A DNA stretch of 64,000 bases, taken from assembly GCA_035443885.1 (NCBI GenBank), contig DAOMNO010000012.1, forward strand, positions 49,191-113,190, read 5' to 3'. A program made the position numbers and the translations under genes. Within the stretch, counting starts at the first letter, position 1, and every line of letters starts with the position of its first letter. Source of the stretch: DAOMNO01 sp035443885 (GTDB lineage: Bacteria; Planctomycetota; Phycisphaerae; Phycisphaerales; SM1A02). The notes beneath the pieces are model-generated. The model saw only the letters and a program-made list of their open reading frames with translations. It ran no database searches and was not told the origin of the DNA. Positions 54,662 through 63,673 of this stretch are shown piece by piece.

Positions 54662-54697
54662 ACACGAGCCGCCATTTCGGCGGCTCGTGTCGCTTTT
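54662..54697 (+). terminator. Rho-independent terminator after the tRNA pair
   Basis: A perfect 12-bp stem, ACACGAGCCGCC (54662-54673) with GGCGGCTCGTGT (54679-54690) around ATTTC, then CGCTTTTG. It starts six bases after tRNA-Pro. Confidence 0.87.
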
Positions 54698-54710
54698 GCC
54701 CATGCGCCGA

Positions 54711-55229
54711 TCACGCCCCCTCGGCTGGTCTGCGTTCATACATCATCGCGTTGAAGTCAATGTCGCCTGCATCAAGGCCGAGGTGGCGGAGCATGTTCAT
54801 CACCTGCGCGCGGTGATGAACCTCGTGAAACGCCAGTTGTGTGAACAGCCCCGCAGCAGAAGTTGTTACGACGATCGGCGAACCATCGTCCAGCGTTACG
54901 CGATACGTGATCGCTGCGTTCCAGTCTCGCACGGCTTGCAGCGCACCGCGTGTCGCGTCAGCCTGCCTGATCCAGAATGATTCAATCTCCGTAAACGGTG
55001 GCGGATGCTCCGACTGTATCGACCACTGCGCATAAGGCGGCACCTCTCGCTGCTGCATCCTCTCCACGTAGTACCACTCGCTGATCGCGATGTGCGTCAT
55101 CGTCGCGCCGATCGTGCCGCAACCGATCTGGAACTCTCGCGCATACTGCACCGCATCCAGAGAACGGATGAGGTCCAGTATCCGCTGCCGCGAGCGGATG
55201 AGGTAATCGTAGATTGTGTGGGGGTTCAT
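54711..55229 (-). CDS. DinB-family four-helix-bundle protein
   Basis: 172 residues. Three potential metal-ligand His are in THIAISEWYYVERM and HEVHHRAQVMNMLRHLG, the usual arrangement of DinB/YfiT-type proteins. The family includes thiol-dependent transferases and DNA-damage-induced proteins of unknown activity. No neighbour points to a substrate. Confidence 0.82.
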   Translation of the reverse strand: MNPHTIYDYLIRSRQRILDLIRSLDAVQYAREFQIGCGTIGATMTHIAISEWYYVERMQQREVPPYAQWSIQSEHPPPFTEIESFWIRQADATRGALQAVRDWNAAITYRVTLDDGSPIVVTTSAAGLFTQLAFHEVHHRAQVMNMLRHLGLDAGDIDFNAMMYERRPAEGA

Positions 55230-55271
55230 ATGGGGAGTGGAGCGAGGCGCGATTGTGCTGAGCGAACGCTA

Positions 55272-56351
55272 TTAATGACCCCCAACCACTTTGCTCCAAA
55301 GCCGCCACATAATCAAACCCGCACCGGCAAGCAGGATCATGGTGGCTCCTGCCACAAGGTTAGCGTAGCCGCGCCCGTCTTCAACCAGCACGGGCACGTT
55401 CTGACTTCTTTGTCTCAAGATCGCCGCAAGTTCAGGCTCAGGGTCATCCCATATTGGGTTTGGTGTCTCATAAAACGTGTCCTCTATCTGCAGCCCGTAT
55501 TCGCCTACCACCCAGAGGATTCTTCTTTGCACATCCCGCACCACATCCCCCTGAATGAACGGCACGGAAAACAGCTCGTCACTGCATTGGTATCGGCGCC
55601 ACGAATGAAGTTGATACACATGCCTGTTGATTGTTCGAACGACTTGATCCCCGATTTCTCGCCCGTACTCAACGTCCCACGTCGCCGCTCGTGGCACGGA
55701 CACCGCGTCGATCTCTTTCCACTCAATGACCTGATACTGCCACCGTACTGGGCCATGCTGGCTATCAAGATGCACCGTATAGCGCGAAATATATCGCGTC
55801 GCCAGATCGACTTCGCATTCATACTCTGCTCGCCCCAAACGCCATTTCACCGCCAGCGTTCGGTCATCATGATGAAATGCCTCAATCTCTCCTCTTCTGA
55901 GTGTGTCCAGAGTGCCCCCCATAGCTGAAACTGCCGGAGAGACATCGCCGCCACCAAACAACCCGGCATAACCTGCCATGAGATGCTGAGGTTCCGCAAA
56001 TATCGATATCTGCTGACGCGACTTGGTCAGAAATCTTGAGCCATCCCAAGTACCCACGAAGTGATCGCGCAGACGGCCGCTCGCCGCATGCGACTCCTTT
56101 TCTTCAACGCGCAGTCGTCCGTGCTGTGCAACCCAACGAACAGAGATAACCGACGAGATATGATCGATATCTTGATCGCCCGATTCTGCTCTCGTCGGAG
56201 TATAAGCAATGACATCAAACTCCACCTCATAGCACGATGCTGGGCGTAAAGCATCTGCGAGCATTTCTGCGACGCGATCAGATGACCAGTTCGTCGATTG
56301 AGAAGTTGCCGACATGATGCTTAGCACCACAACCGGCAACCCGCTCCCCAT
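55272..56351 (-). CDS. Secreted or membrane-anchored protein of unknown function (operon gene 3)
   Basis: 359 residues from the ATG at 56349-56351, which overlaps the stop of the preceding gene by one base (TGATG). A hydrophobic N-terminus (MGSGLPVVVLSIMSATSQS) may be a signal, and a C-terminal membrane helix (YANLVAGATMILLAGAGLIMWRLW) is clear. The middle has beta-rich ADLATRYISRYTVHLDSQHGPVRWQYQVIEWKE-like sequence, which recalls lipoprotein-carrier-type sheets but is not assignable. It is the last gene of a three-gene operon. Confidence 0.75.
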   Translation of the reverse strand: MGSGLPVVVLSIMSATSQSTNWSSDRVAEMLADALRPASCYEVEFDVIAYTPTRAESGDQDIDHISSVISVRWVAQHGRLRVEEKESHAASGRLRDHFVGTWDGSRFLTKSRQQISIFAEPQHLMAGYAGLFGGGDVSPAVSAMGGTLDTLRRGEIEAFHHDDRTLAVKWRLGRAEYECEVDLATRYISRYTVHLDSQHGPVRWQYQVIEWKEIDAVSVPRAATWDVEYGREIGDQVVRTINRHVYQLHSWRRYQCSDELFSVPFIQGDVVRDVQRRILWVVGEYGLQIEDTFYETPNPIWDDPEPELAAILRQRSQNVPVLVEDGRGYANLVAGATMILLAGAGLIMWRLWSKVVGGH

Positions 56352-56740
56352 CACGGGCACGCTCCCGAATGCCACGTGCAGTCCGAGAGGTCGCAGTACC
56401 CAATGTTGCCAGCGGGCATATACACGCCATTGACACAGAAACCTTCGGTTTTCGGGCCACATCCGTTGTACACGACAAACTCAAGACAGTGGCCTTGCGT
56501 CGGCGGCTTCGAAATCATGCACTCGCTGTGAAAGACCGTGACAGCCCCGCAACAGGTTACGAGAAATGACGTGTCGCCAAGCCTCTGGCAATCCGCGCAT
56601 TCGCATGTGTTCCATGTCTGAATGCAAGCTCGTCCACCAAAGCACACCGGATCGGATGTGAAGACCTGCGCAATCCCAAGCGAGGTCGTCCCGAACCCCG
56701 CCAGCAATACCAAGACCATCGCTAATTGAATCTTCGACAT
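56351..56740 (-). CDS. Small Cys-rich secreted protein (operon gene 2)
   Basis: 129 residues from the ATG at 56738-56740, with GGGAGG 6 bases upstream. Signal peptide MSKIQLAMVLVLLAGFGTTSLGIA. The mature part has about a dozen cysteines, including CECADCQRLG, CCGAV, CMISKPPTQGHC and CDLSDC, so it should be disulfide-bonded and extracytoplasmic. No family is recognised. Coupled by overlap to the next gene. Confidence 0.78.
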   Translation of the reverse strand: MSKIQLAMVLVLLAGFGTTSLGIAQVFTSDPVCFGGRACIQTWNTCECADCQRLGDTSFLVTCCGAVTVFHSECMISKPPTQGHCLEFVVYNGCGPKTEGFCVNGVYMPAGNIGYCDLSDCTWHSGACP

Positions 56741-56760
56741 GCTAAACCTCCCATCAAGAA

Positions 56761-58122
56761 TCACGGGGGGCACTCACGGGATAACACATCTCGCATGTGC
56801 CTCACCTGTTTAAAGTGTTCATCGAATGCCATCGTCTGATCGGGCGGCAGCAATTCGCGAAATCTCGCGTTCGTCCTGGCCGCGAGCGAGATGCGATCCG
56901 CCTGCGCCTCAGCAAGGCGGCGCTGAATAATCTCGAGTTGAGAATCAGGCGCCGGAACAGTATGCGGATGACCTCCTTCTAGAACGAACTCCAGACGCGC
57001 CTGCATGATTCTCTCGCGCAGCGTGCGACGAGCCTGCAGGTACTCCGCGTAGCTCTGACTTGCTGCTTCCCAACTCTCAGGTGACATCACCCTGCCATCT
57101 GCCAGCCACTCGTACATGCGGTCCGGCGTTTCTCGTTGATACAAAACGGGAAAGAGCACACTATTGACTCGATCCTCAAATGCGTCAGCTTGATTGTCGC
57201 CGATCTCATCGCGAATTAAAGATGATATTTGGGCCAGTGCGCTACGAAGCAACACGGCGGGTCGCATATGAATGATCGCAAGATGCCGCTTATAACGCAG
57301 TGCACCGGCTTCATCACTCGAAGCCATCGCACGCTTCCACATCTCGTTGTATCGCTCCGTCAACGCGCCGAGGTGCTGAAAGTGATACTCCAACTCAAAC
57401 TCATACGCGTTCAATACCCCCATAATCCTGGCCGCCGTCGATTCTGATGCTTCATCCAAGAGCCCAGAACACAGACGCGGAAGCCCAATGCCGACCAGTT
57501 CGCCGTTTTCACCCTCTGCTTCTCGCATCAACTTGCGAAGATCGATGACGTCCATCAGGTCCTGTCGCTGCTCTCGCGGATGTCGAGGTCGACCGGCTTT
57601 TGCAGCTATCAATAGATAGCGCTCAAGCCATATGCGACACTCGCACTGACTTGGACCAAGAAGAACGCTGATACTGCTGAGCAATTCCTGTCGCAAGGCG
57701 CCTTCAGCAACACGCCCGTATTCAGCAATCTGTAGGGCAAGTTCATTCTGCGCCCGTCGCTGTTCGGGTGTCTCTCTGGGATTGAGAACTCGCTCAGTCG
57801 GCGGACGTTCATCTGGCTCGGTGGAAATCCCAAGCCGCTCCCAGCCCTCAAGTCTTCGTCGCTGCGCTTCAGTGGCTATCTGTTCGACACCCGCGGCGTA
57901 GCGTGCAAACGCTTCGCCTGCCGCCTTCATTTGAGGTTCCGAAAGCGAAAGCTCTGCACATGCCGTCCGAAATACCTGCTCCGTAATCACGTCCCATGCC
58001 TGCGCAGGGCAAGCGACCATCGCAAGCAGGGGGTACACACATGCATGTCGCCAACGCTTGACCGCAGCGACACAAAAAAGTGACATAAACGCTAAGCGAT
58101 GGTTCCTCATCCAGAAGGGCAC
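56761..58122 (-). CDS. Secreted alpha-helical protein of unknown function (operon gene 1)
   Basis: 453 residues from a GTG at 58120-58122 with GGGGAGG four bases before; ATGs four and twelve codons later are alternatives and the latter gives a cleaner signal peptide (MSLFCVAAVKRWRHACVYPLLAMVACPAQA). The rest is almost all helix with many Glu/Arg/Gln and likely coiled coils (VEQIATEAQRRRLEGWERLG, ARTNARFRELLPPDQTMAFDEHFKQVR). The last motif resembles Spy/CpxP-style helical repeats only loosely. It starts a three-gene operon with the Cys-rich and membrane-anchored proteins. Confidence 0.75.
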   Translation of the reverse strand: MPFWMRNHRLAFMSLFCVAAVKRWRHACVYPLLAMVACPAQAWDVITEQVFRTACAELSLSEPQMKAAGEAFARYAAGVEQIATEAQRRRLEGWERLGISTEPDERPPTERVLNPRETPEQRRAQNELALQIAEYGRVAEGALRQELLSSISVLLGPSQCECRIWLERYLLIAAKAGRPRHPREQRQDLMDVIDLRKLMREAEGENGELVGIGLPRLCSGLLDEASESTAARIMGVLNAYEFELEYHFQHLGALTERYNEMWKRAMASSDEAGALRYKRHLAIIHMRPAVLLRSALAQISSLIRDEIGDNQADAFEDRVNSVLFPVLYQRETPDRMYEWLADGRVMSPESWEAASQSYAEYLQARRTLRERIMQARLEFVLEGGHPHTVPAPDSQLEIIQRRLAEAQADRISLAARTNARFRELLPPDQTMAFDEHFKQVRHMRDVLSRECPP

Positions 58123-58375
58123 GCGACCTCCCCGTCACGTTTACAGCTTGAATTGAGCAATAAAACGAGAACTCAAGCCCCCGGATTTGTAGAGCGTAGC
58201 ACAAATACACCGAATTACAAATACCAAACCGGCGTTTTACACGTCATATCGGCAGCCAGGGAACCAAGCCGCCAAAAAGCGCCACATCCACGAGTCAATA
58301 AATTACCCAAATTGCCGTCACACAGGAATTTACATGGGCGAGCACTGCTCCGCTTCGCAGTGTACCTCGTGAGCG

Positions 58376-61300
58376 TTAATCCATATTCCCCGCCCCCAAC
58401 CGCTTCCGAAGCAACGCCAGCAGTGAACCCGGCTCCAGAAAGCTCGGCGGCGGGCGGAAATACACTTCCATCAGCCCCGAACCGTCCGCAGTGCCCACGG
58501 GTCGCAACGTGCCACGCACGCCCTTCATGCGCTGCTCCAGCAGGTCGGGCCGCCTCGTACGGAAGATGATGTCCTGCTCATGTCTGCGGATTGACACGAT
58601 CTCCAGCATCGTCGCGCCGATGCGGATTTCCGCCAGTTGCAGCAGCATCTTCGCAGCACGCGGCAACTCGCCGTACGCGCTCACCAGATCACGCTCCACC
58701 TTGGCGATCGTCTCCATATCCACGGCCGTGCTGATGCGCCGGTACGCGTCCATGCGGCGTTGATCGGACGGAATATATCCCTTGGGCAGCGAGCCGCTCA
58801 CGGCAATATCAATCGTGGTATCCACCGGCACGATCCGCCGCTCATTCTTCAGCGATGCAACCTCCTGCTCCAGAAGCTGGCAATACATTTCGTATCCCAC
58901 CGCTGCGATGTGGCCGGATTGCTCCTCACCCAGCAGGCTGCCTGCGCCGCGAATTTCCAGATCGCGCAGCGCGATCTTGAACCCCGCGCCGAGCATGGAA
59001 AACCCTTCAATCGCACGCAGCCGCTTCATCGCGATCTCGCTCATCACCTTATCAGGCGAGACCATGAGATAGCAATACGCACGATGTTTGAACCGACCTA
59101 CCCGACCTCGAAGCTGATGCAGTTCTGAGAGACCGAACATGTCTGCATCGTTAATAATCATCGTGTTCGCACGGGGAATATCGATGCCGGACTCGATAAT
59201 CGTGGTGGAGACGAGGATGTCCGCCTCACCCCGGATGAACTTGAGCATGACAGACTCAAGCTGACGCATTGGCATCTGGCCGTGACCCACGATGACGCGC
59301 GCGCCGGGCGGAGACAGCCGCTGCACTTCTGAAGCGACGGCTTCGATATTGTGCACGCGGTTATGCACAAAGAACACCTGCCCCTCGCGGGCCAGTTCAC
59401 GGGCCAGTGCCTGCTCAACGCGGTGCGAATCGTATGTCAGCACTTCCGTAACAATCGCACGCCGATCCAGCGGCGGCGTGGTGAGTGACGAAATATCTCG
59501 CAAACCCAGCAGCGACATGTGTAGCGTACGCGGGATGGGCGTCGCGCTGAGCGTCAGCACATCCGCCGTCGCGCGAAACGACAGCAGTTTCTGCTTGTGC
59601 TCCACGCCGAATCGCTGCTCTTCGTCAATGATGACGAGACCGAGATCAGCAAACTTCACATCCTTGGAAAGCAAACGGTGCGTGCCGATGATGATGTCCA
59701 CTTCGCCGCGTGCGACGGCCTTCACGATCTCGCTTTGCTGCGCCTTGGTCTTGAAGCGGCTCATGGATTCAACCCGGAATGGATAATCCGCGAACCGCTC
59801 GCGGAACGTTCGCTCGTGCTGCTCACATAACACCGTCGTGGGCACAAGCACTGCAACCTGCTTGCCGTATTCGACGGCCTTGAATGCAGCGCGCATGGCG
59901 ACTTCCGTCTTGCCAAAACCGACATCGCCGCACACCAGTCGATCCATGGGCCGCGCATTCGTCATGTCTCGCTTGACGGCGACAATGGCGGAGAGTTGAT
60001 CTTCTGTTTCCTCATACGGAAACTCCGCTTCAAACTCATGCTGCCACGCTGTATCCGCCGGATAGCGAATGCCGGGCATGGCTTCGCGCGCTGCTTGAAG
60101 GCGCAGCATTTCCGCTGCGAAGTCGCGCACGGCTTCCGTAACCTGCTCTTTCTGCCGCTTCCACCGCTTGCCGCCGATGGTCGAAAGCTCCGGCGCGCCA
60201 GTGAACGCCCCGATGTATTTCTGAACCAGATCAATATTGGAAACCGGCACGTGCAGCTTTGCGCCGCCTGCAAACTCCAGTGTGAGGAACTCCTCCGGCG
60301 CGCCGGATGTAGCTTTTTCCTCAATCGTTCGCAGACCGAGAAACTTCGCCACACCGTGATCGCGATGCACAACGTAATCGCCTGGCTGCAGATCAAGGAA
60401 CGTCTCCAGCGTTCGCCCGCCAGCCAACCGCTTCACGCGCCGCCGCATGTGATAACGATGAAGCAGCTCGTGCGAAGGTACGAGCGCGAGCGGCCGGGCC
60501 TGTTGCGCACGTGTCGCGCGCCATATGAACCCGCGATGCAGGTACCGCGTTTCAATCTCGATCCGCGCATCTTTCGCAAACTCGCTCACCAGCTCACCGA
60601 TGCGCTGCTGCTCACCTTCGTTATGGCAGAGCACAATCGTCTCATAAGTCTGTGCCAGTTCAGCTAACTCAACGATGGCGTCAGATACGTTGTCCGCAAA
60701 AGTCGGCAGCATCTCCACAGGCAGAGCGATCATCTGCCGCGCTTCCGCTGCGCCACCCAGATGATTCACCTCAATCACCGCGCTGCATCGCTGCGTCAGC
60801 GCACGAAAGACTTCCTGGGGCGAAAACAATCCCTTCGCGTCCGGCACACGATCGACATATCCCTTGCCCTGCTCGACCAGCTCAGAAACCTCAGCAAGCA
60901 CAACGATGGTCTCGCGCGGCAGCAACTCGGCCAGATTGACTTCTTCTCCACCGCCATGTCCGCCATGTTCGTCAATCGCAGTGCCGATGAGTTCAAATCG
61001 CTCCAGTCTGCGATCAGACCCCATCGTGTTCAAGTCCACTTCAAAGATGCCTTCAACTTCATCGCCGAAAAGGTCAATGCGCACGGGCACAGAGCCTGCG
61101 ACAGCATCGCCACTTGCCGCACCAGCCGGAAAGATGTCGATGATGCCGCCGCGAATCGCGAACTCGCCGGGCGTTTCAATCGTCTCCACGCGCGAATAGC
61201 CAACGCTCGTCAGCCACGTCGCGAGTTCCTTGTGGTCAAGCTTCGCGCGTGGCTCGATGATTCGCAGCATGCGCTCCAATGAACCCGGCGCGGGCACAGC

Positions 61301-61780
61301 CTGCATGAGAGCTTGAATCGGCGCTGCGATACCTCGTACGGAAGATTCGCGATTGCCGCTTTCTGTCAATCGCCTGACAAGCGCGAGACGTTCCGCGAGT
61401 TGATCGGGATTCGCCCCGCCTGCACCCGCAGCAAACTCGACCGCAGGGAACTTCGCAAACGATGCGCCGAGTCCTTCCAGCTCATCGACTGCTTCGTCCG
61501 CTTCATCAAGATGCGCGACGACCAGCAGCACCGGACGCTGCGTGCGCCGTTGAAGCGCCGCCGCAAGAGCCACCGTGCTTGATCCACTCGCTCCTCGCGC
61601 AGCAATGACCGTCGCCTGCACACCTCGATCGTTGTGCAGAAGCTCCACCAACCGATCCACTGCGGGGTCGGCTGCGATGCGGTCAAACCAAGATGGAACA
61701 AAGTCTTTCATAAGCCATGGGCGCAGCAACGAGCCGACCGATTGAAAAACCGGCGGGGCCGCTATGTGGATTGGCTCCAT
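58376..61780 (-). CDS. mfd: Transcription-repair coupling factor Mfd
   Basis: 1134 residues from the ATG at 61778-61780; upstream codons in the frame are not conserved. Mfd removes stalled RNA polymerase and recruits UvrA. The order is the UvrB-like N-terminal modules (RGGIIDIFPAG, VRIDLFGDEVEGI), the RNA-polymerase-interacting domain (DLQPGDYVVHRDHGVAKFLGL), the RecG-like translocase with Walker A GDVGFGKTEVA, DEEQRFGV and SATPIPRTLHMSL, the second RecA lobe with VSTTIIESGIDIP and GRVGR, and the C-terminal D7 (DLEIRGAGSLLGEEQSGHIAAVGYEMY). Length is normal. Confidence 0.96.
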   Translation of the reverse strand: MEPIHIAAPPVFQSVGSLLRPWLMKDFVPSWFDRIAADPAVDRLVELLHNDRGVQATVIAARGASGSSTVALAAALQRRTQRPVLLVVAHLDEADEAVDELEGLGASFAKFPAVEFAAGAGGANPDQLAERLALVRRLTESGNRESSVRGIAAPIQALMQAVPAPGSLERMLRIIEPRAKLDHKELATWLTSVGYSRVETIETPGEFAIRGGIIDIFPAGAASGDAVAGSVPVRIDLFGDEVEGIFEVDLNTMGSDRRLERFELIGTAIDEHGGHGGGEEVNLAELLPRETIVVLAEVSELVEQGKGYVDRVPDAKGLFSPQEVFRALTQRCSAVIEVNHLGGAAEARQMIALPVEMLPTFADNVSDAIVELAELAQTYETIVLCHNEGEQQRIGELVSEFAKDARIEIETRYLHRGFIWRATRAQQARPLALVPSHELLHRYHMRRRVKRLAGGRTLETFLDLQPGDYVVHRDHGVAKFLGLRTIEEKATSGAPEEFLTLEFAGGAKLHVPVSNIDLVQKYIGAFTGAPELSTIGGKRWKRQKEQVTEAVRDFAAEMLRLQAAREAMPGIRYPADTAWQHEFEAEFPYEETEDQLSAIVAVKRDMTNARPMDRLVCGDVGFGKTEVAMRAAFKAVEYGKQVAVLVPTTVLCEQHERTFRERFADYPFRVESMSRFKTKAQQSEIVKAVARGEVDIIIGTHRLLSKDVKFADLGLVIIDEEQRFGVEHKQKLLSFRATADVLTLSATPIPRTLHMSLLGLRDISSLTTPPLDRRAIVTEVLTYDSHRVEQALARELAREGQVFFVHNRVHNIEAVASEVQRLSPPGARVIVGHGQMPMRQLESVMLKFIRGEADILVSTTIIESGIDIPRANTMIINDADMFGLSELHQLRGRVGRFKHRAYCYLMVSPDKVMSEIAMKRLRAIEGFSMLGAGFKIALRDLEIRGAGSLLGEEQSGHIAAVGYEMYCQLLEQEVASLKNERRIVPVDTTIDIAVSGSLPKGYIPSDQRRMDAYRRISTAVDMETIAKVERDLVSAYGELPRAAKMLLQLAEIRIGATMLEIVSIRRHEQDIIFRTRRPDLLEQRMKGVRGTLRPVGTADGSGLMEVYFRPPPSFLEPGSLLALLRKRLGAGNMD

Positions 61781-61787
61781 CGTAGGT

Positions 61788-62156
61788 TCAATCCCGCTGC
61801 ACGTCTGCCTCGTCCACCACCACGTACTCGCGAAGCCGCTGAAGCACGACCGGCCCGACGCCGCGCACTCGTTGAAGGTCATCAACCGACTGATACGCGC
61901 CTCGCTCCTGACGATCTTCAACGATTCGCATAGCCAGCGCGGCGCCAATGCCCGGCAGGAGCTGTAGTTCCGCCTCCGTTGCGGTGTTCAGGTTGATTCG
62001 CATGTCGGGCCACGCTGCAACAGCCAGCGCGGAGAGATCGCGATGAAACGGCCGATCAATGCGCATCGCAGCCATCACCACAACGAACACCGCCAGAAGC
62101 GCGAGCATCAACGCCCCGCCCGGCAAACGATCGCGACTTGTGCGTGCGGCGTTCAT
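61788..62156 (-). CDS. ComEA-like membrane-anchored helix-hairpin-helix protein
   Basis: 122 residues. One membrane helix (LMLALLAVFVVVMAAM) is followed by two HhH motifs: INLNTATEAELQLLPGIGAALAMRIVEDRQERG and YQSVDDLQRVRGVGPVVLQRLREYV. This is the layout of ComEA, the DNA receptor of natural transformation, although the linker is short. It is 7 bp before mfd and overlaps the GH10-like gene by four bases. Confidence 0.85.
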   Translation of the reverse strand: MNAARTSRDRLPGGALMLALLAVFVVVMAAMRIDRPFHRDLSALAVAAWPDMRINLNTATEAELQLLPGIGAALAMRIVEDRQERGAYQSVDDLQRVRGVGPVVLQRLREYVVVDEADVQRD

Positions 62157-63673
62157 GCCTCAACAGGCGGCGCGGGCGGATCAGATGCCTTGGAAGGCAG
62201 CTTCAGCGGGCCGAGCGGCTTGCGCAACCGCTTCCGCGCACCCACTAATCGGCTCAGCGATTGCTTGCCGCGCCCTTCAGCAGTAATCAAACCCATGCCG
62301 GGGGTCGCGCTCCCTGGAGAATCAACCAGATCGTGCCAGAACATCGATTCGACAAACGGCTTCGACATGCCCATCGCAAAAACACGAGCCAGCCACAATC
62401 CCTGTGACTCAGGCGTCCACGGCTCGCGCCACCAGCCGCCTTCGGCATTCCCCGGCTCGCTCGGCACACCCATCGCCGAAACAATCACTGGAATCTCCAG
62501 CAGGAAGAATCGATCCAGCAGACTGCTCACCTGCATCAGATCGCGCGTCTCACGCCCCGTGCCCACGGAACCGAACAGAAGTTGCACGCCCACCGCATCC
62601 AGCCGGATGCCTTCCTGCACAAGCCGCTCGATGAACGCAATCGGTGCGACGGAATCTGCGTTCCGTGCGCTGTGTTCGCCGAATGGCTGACATAGCTCTA
62701 TCATCGTCCTCGCACCTTTGCGAACCTGCCGGACGAGCAGAGCCGCCATGCGCACGAGATCAATCATCTGCTCAGAGGTGAAACGGAAGTTGTCGTTGAT
62801 ATTCAGCCCCGCGGCGAGATTCCAGATGCCCACCGCAGGCGCGTATCGCTGCACCACGCGCTCCATGTGGTCATACGCAAGATCACGACACGTGTCGTAG
62901 TCATGCTGCCATACATACATCCAGTCCGGCATCGCTTCCCTGGAAAAATCCAGCAGAGGCCCCGCAACGATCGGCTTGTTCTGGCTCTTCGCCCACTGCA
63001 TCCAGCGATCGACCGGCTCCCAGTTGTACCGCCCCTCTTCTACTTCAAGATCGCGCCAACGAAGCGGAATCACCACCACATCAAAGTCGCGTGCAATGAG
63101 TTCGCGCAGCCCCGCGCTGTTCATCGCGGGCGAAATACGAACACCGAGTGTGGAACTCGACGCGCGGCGAGTCGCAAAGCGGCGGTGCAGCAGAATCTCC
63201 GCATGCGCCAGCGCGAGCCGCTCCGTGGCTTCGATGCCGCACTCCAGCGATCGCCTCGCAGCGCGATCGGCTTTCAGCGGGTCCACTTCCGTGAGCGCAG
63301 AAGTGAGCAGCACTCGCGCCTCTTCCCAAAGCTTCATGGCGGGGTGCCCGTCGCTCAGATCGAACATCTGCCATTCTTCGCTCTTGGCGATGAACATCTT
63401 GATGCGATGCCGCGCCAGTTCAACGGAGAGAAGGTACGGCGTTTCGCGATCAGGCAGCAGACAGGTCTGGAGCATCAATCGCCCCGCGCTGCCTGCATCG
63501 TAAAGAAGGCAAAGGCCCGTGCTGCGATTGCCGCGCTTGTGGCACACCACAGCGCCGCGCTCAAAGGAAACCGTACCCTCGGTAGGCAGGTCGTCGCGGC
63601 CGACAAGGTGCGCCCCCTTCAGCAGCCAGCGGTCGGCAGGACCGGTTTCGTCATAAACGGCGAATCGAAGCAT
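62153..63673 (-). CDS. GH10-like (xylanase-fold) protein, catalytic acid/base apparently missing
   Basis: 506 residues without a signal peptide. Residues 1-170 form an unassigned N-terminal domain (MLRFAVYDETGPADRWLLKG). The rest follows the GH10 barrel: FDVVVIPLRWRDLEVEEGRYNWEPVDRWMQWAKSQNKPIVAGPLLDF. The GH10 acid/base is normally in WDVVNE; the matching site here is GIWNLAAGLNIND, without Glu. The nucleophile segment is probably MIELC, where Glu is kept. So it may be a non-hydrolytic or altered barrel. The lack of a signal suggests a cytosolic role. The gene overlaps the ComEA-like gene. Confidence 0.7.
   Translation of the reverse strand: MLRFAVYDETGPADRWLLKGAHLVGRDDLPTEGTVSFERGAVVCHKRGNRSTGLCLLYDAGSAGRLMLQTCLLPDRETPYLLSVELARHRIKMFIAKSEEWQMFDLSDGHPAMKLWEEARVLLTSALTEVDPLKADRAARRSLECGIEATERLALAHAEILLHRRFATRRASSSTLGVRISPAMNSAGLRELIARDFDVVVIPLRWRDLEVEEGRYNWEPVDRWMQWAKSQNKPIVAGPLLDFSREAMPDWMYVWQHDYDTCRDLAYDHMERVVQRYAPAVGIWNLAAGLNINDNFRFTSEQMIDLVRMAALLVRQVRKGARTMIELCQPFGEHSARNADSVAPIAFIERLVQEGIRLDAVGVQLLFGSVGTGRETRDLMQVSSLLDRFFLLEIPVIVSAMGVPSEPGNAEGGWWREPWTPESQGLWLARVFAMGMSKPFVESMFWHDLVDSPGSATPGMGLITAEGRGKQSLSRLVGARKRLRKPLGPLKLPSKASDPPAPPVEA

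Noticed and set aside
59362..59370. TTATGCACA, a DnaA-box-like nonamer
   Set aside because: Single copy within mfd; an origin would need a cluster with an AT-rich unwinding region.
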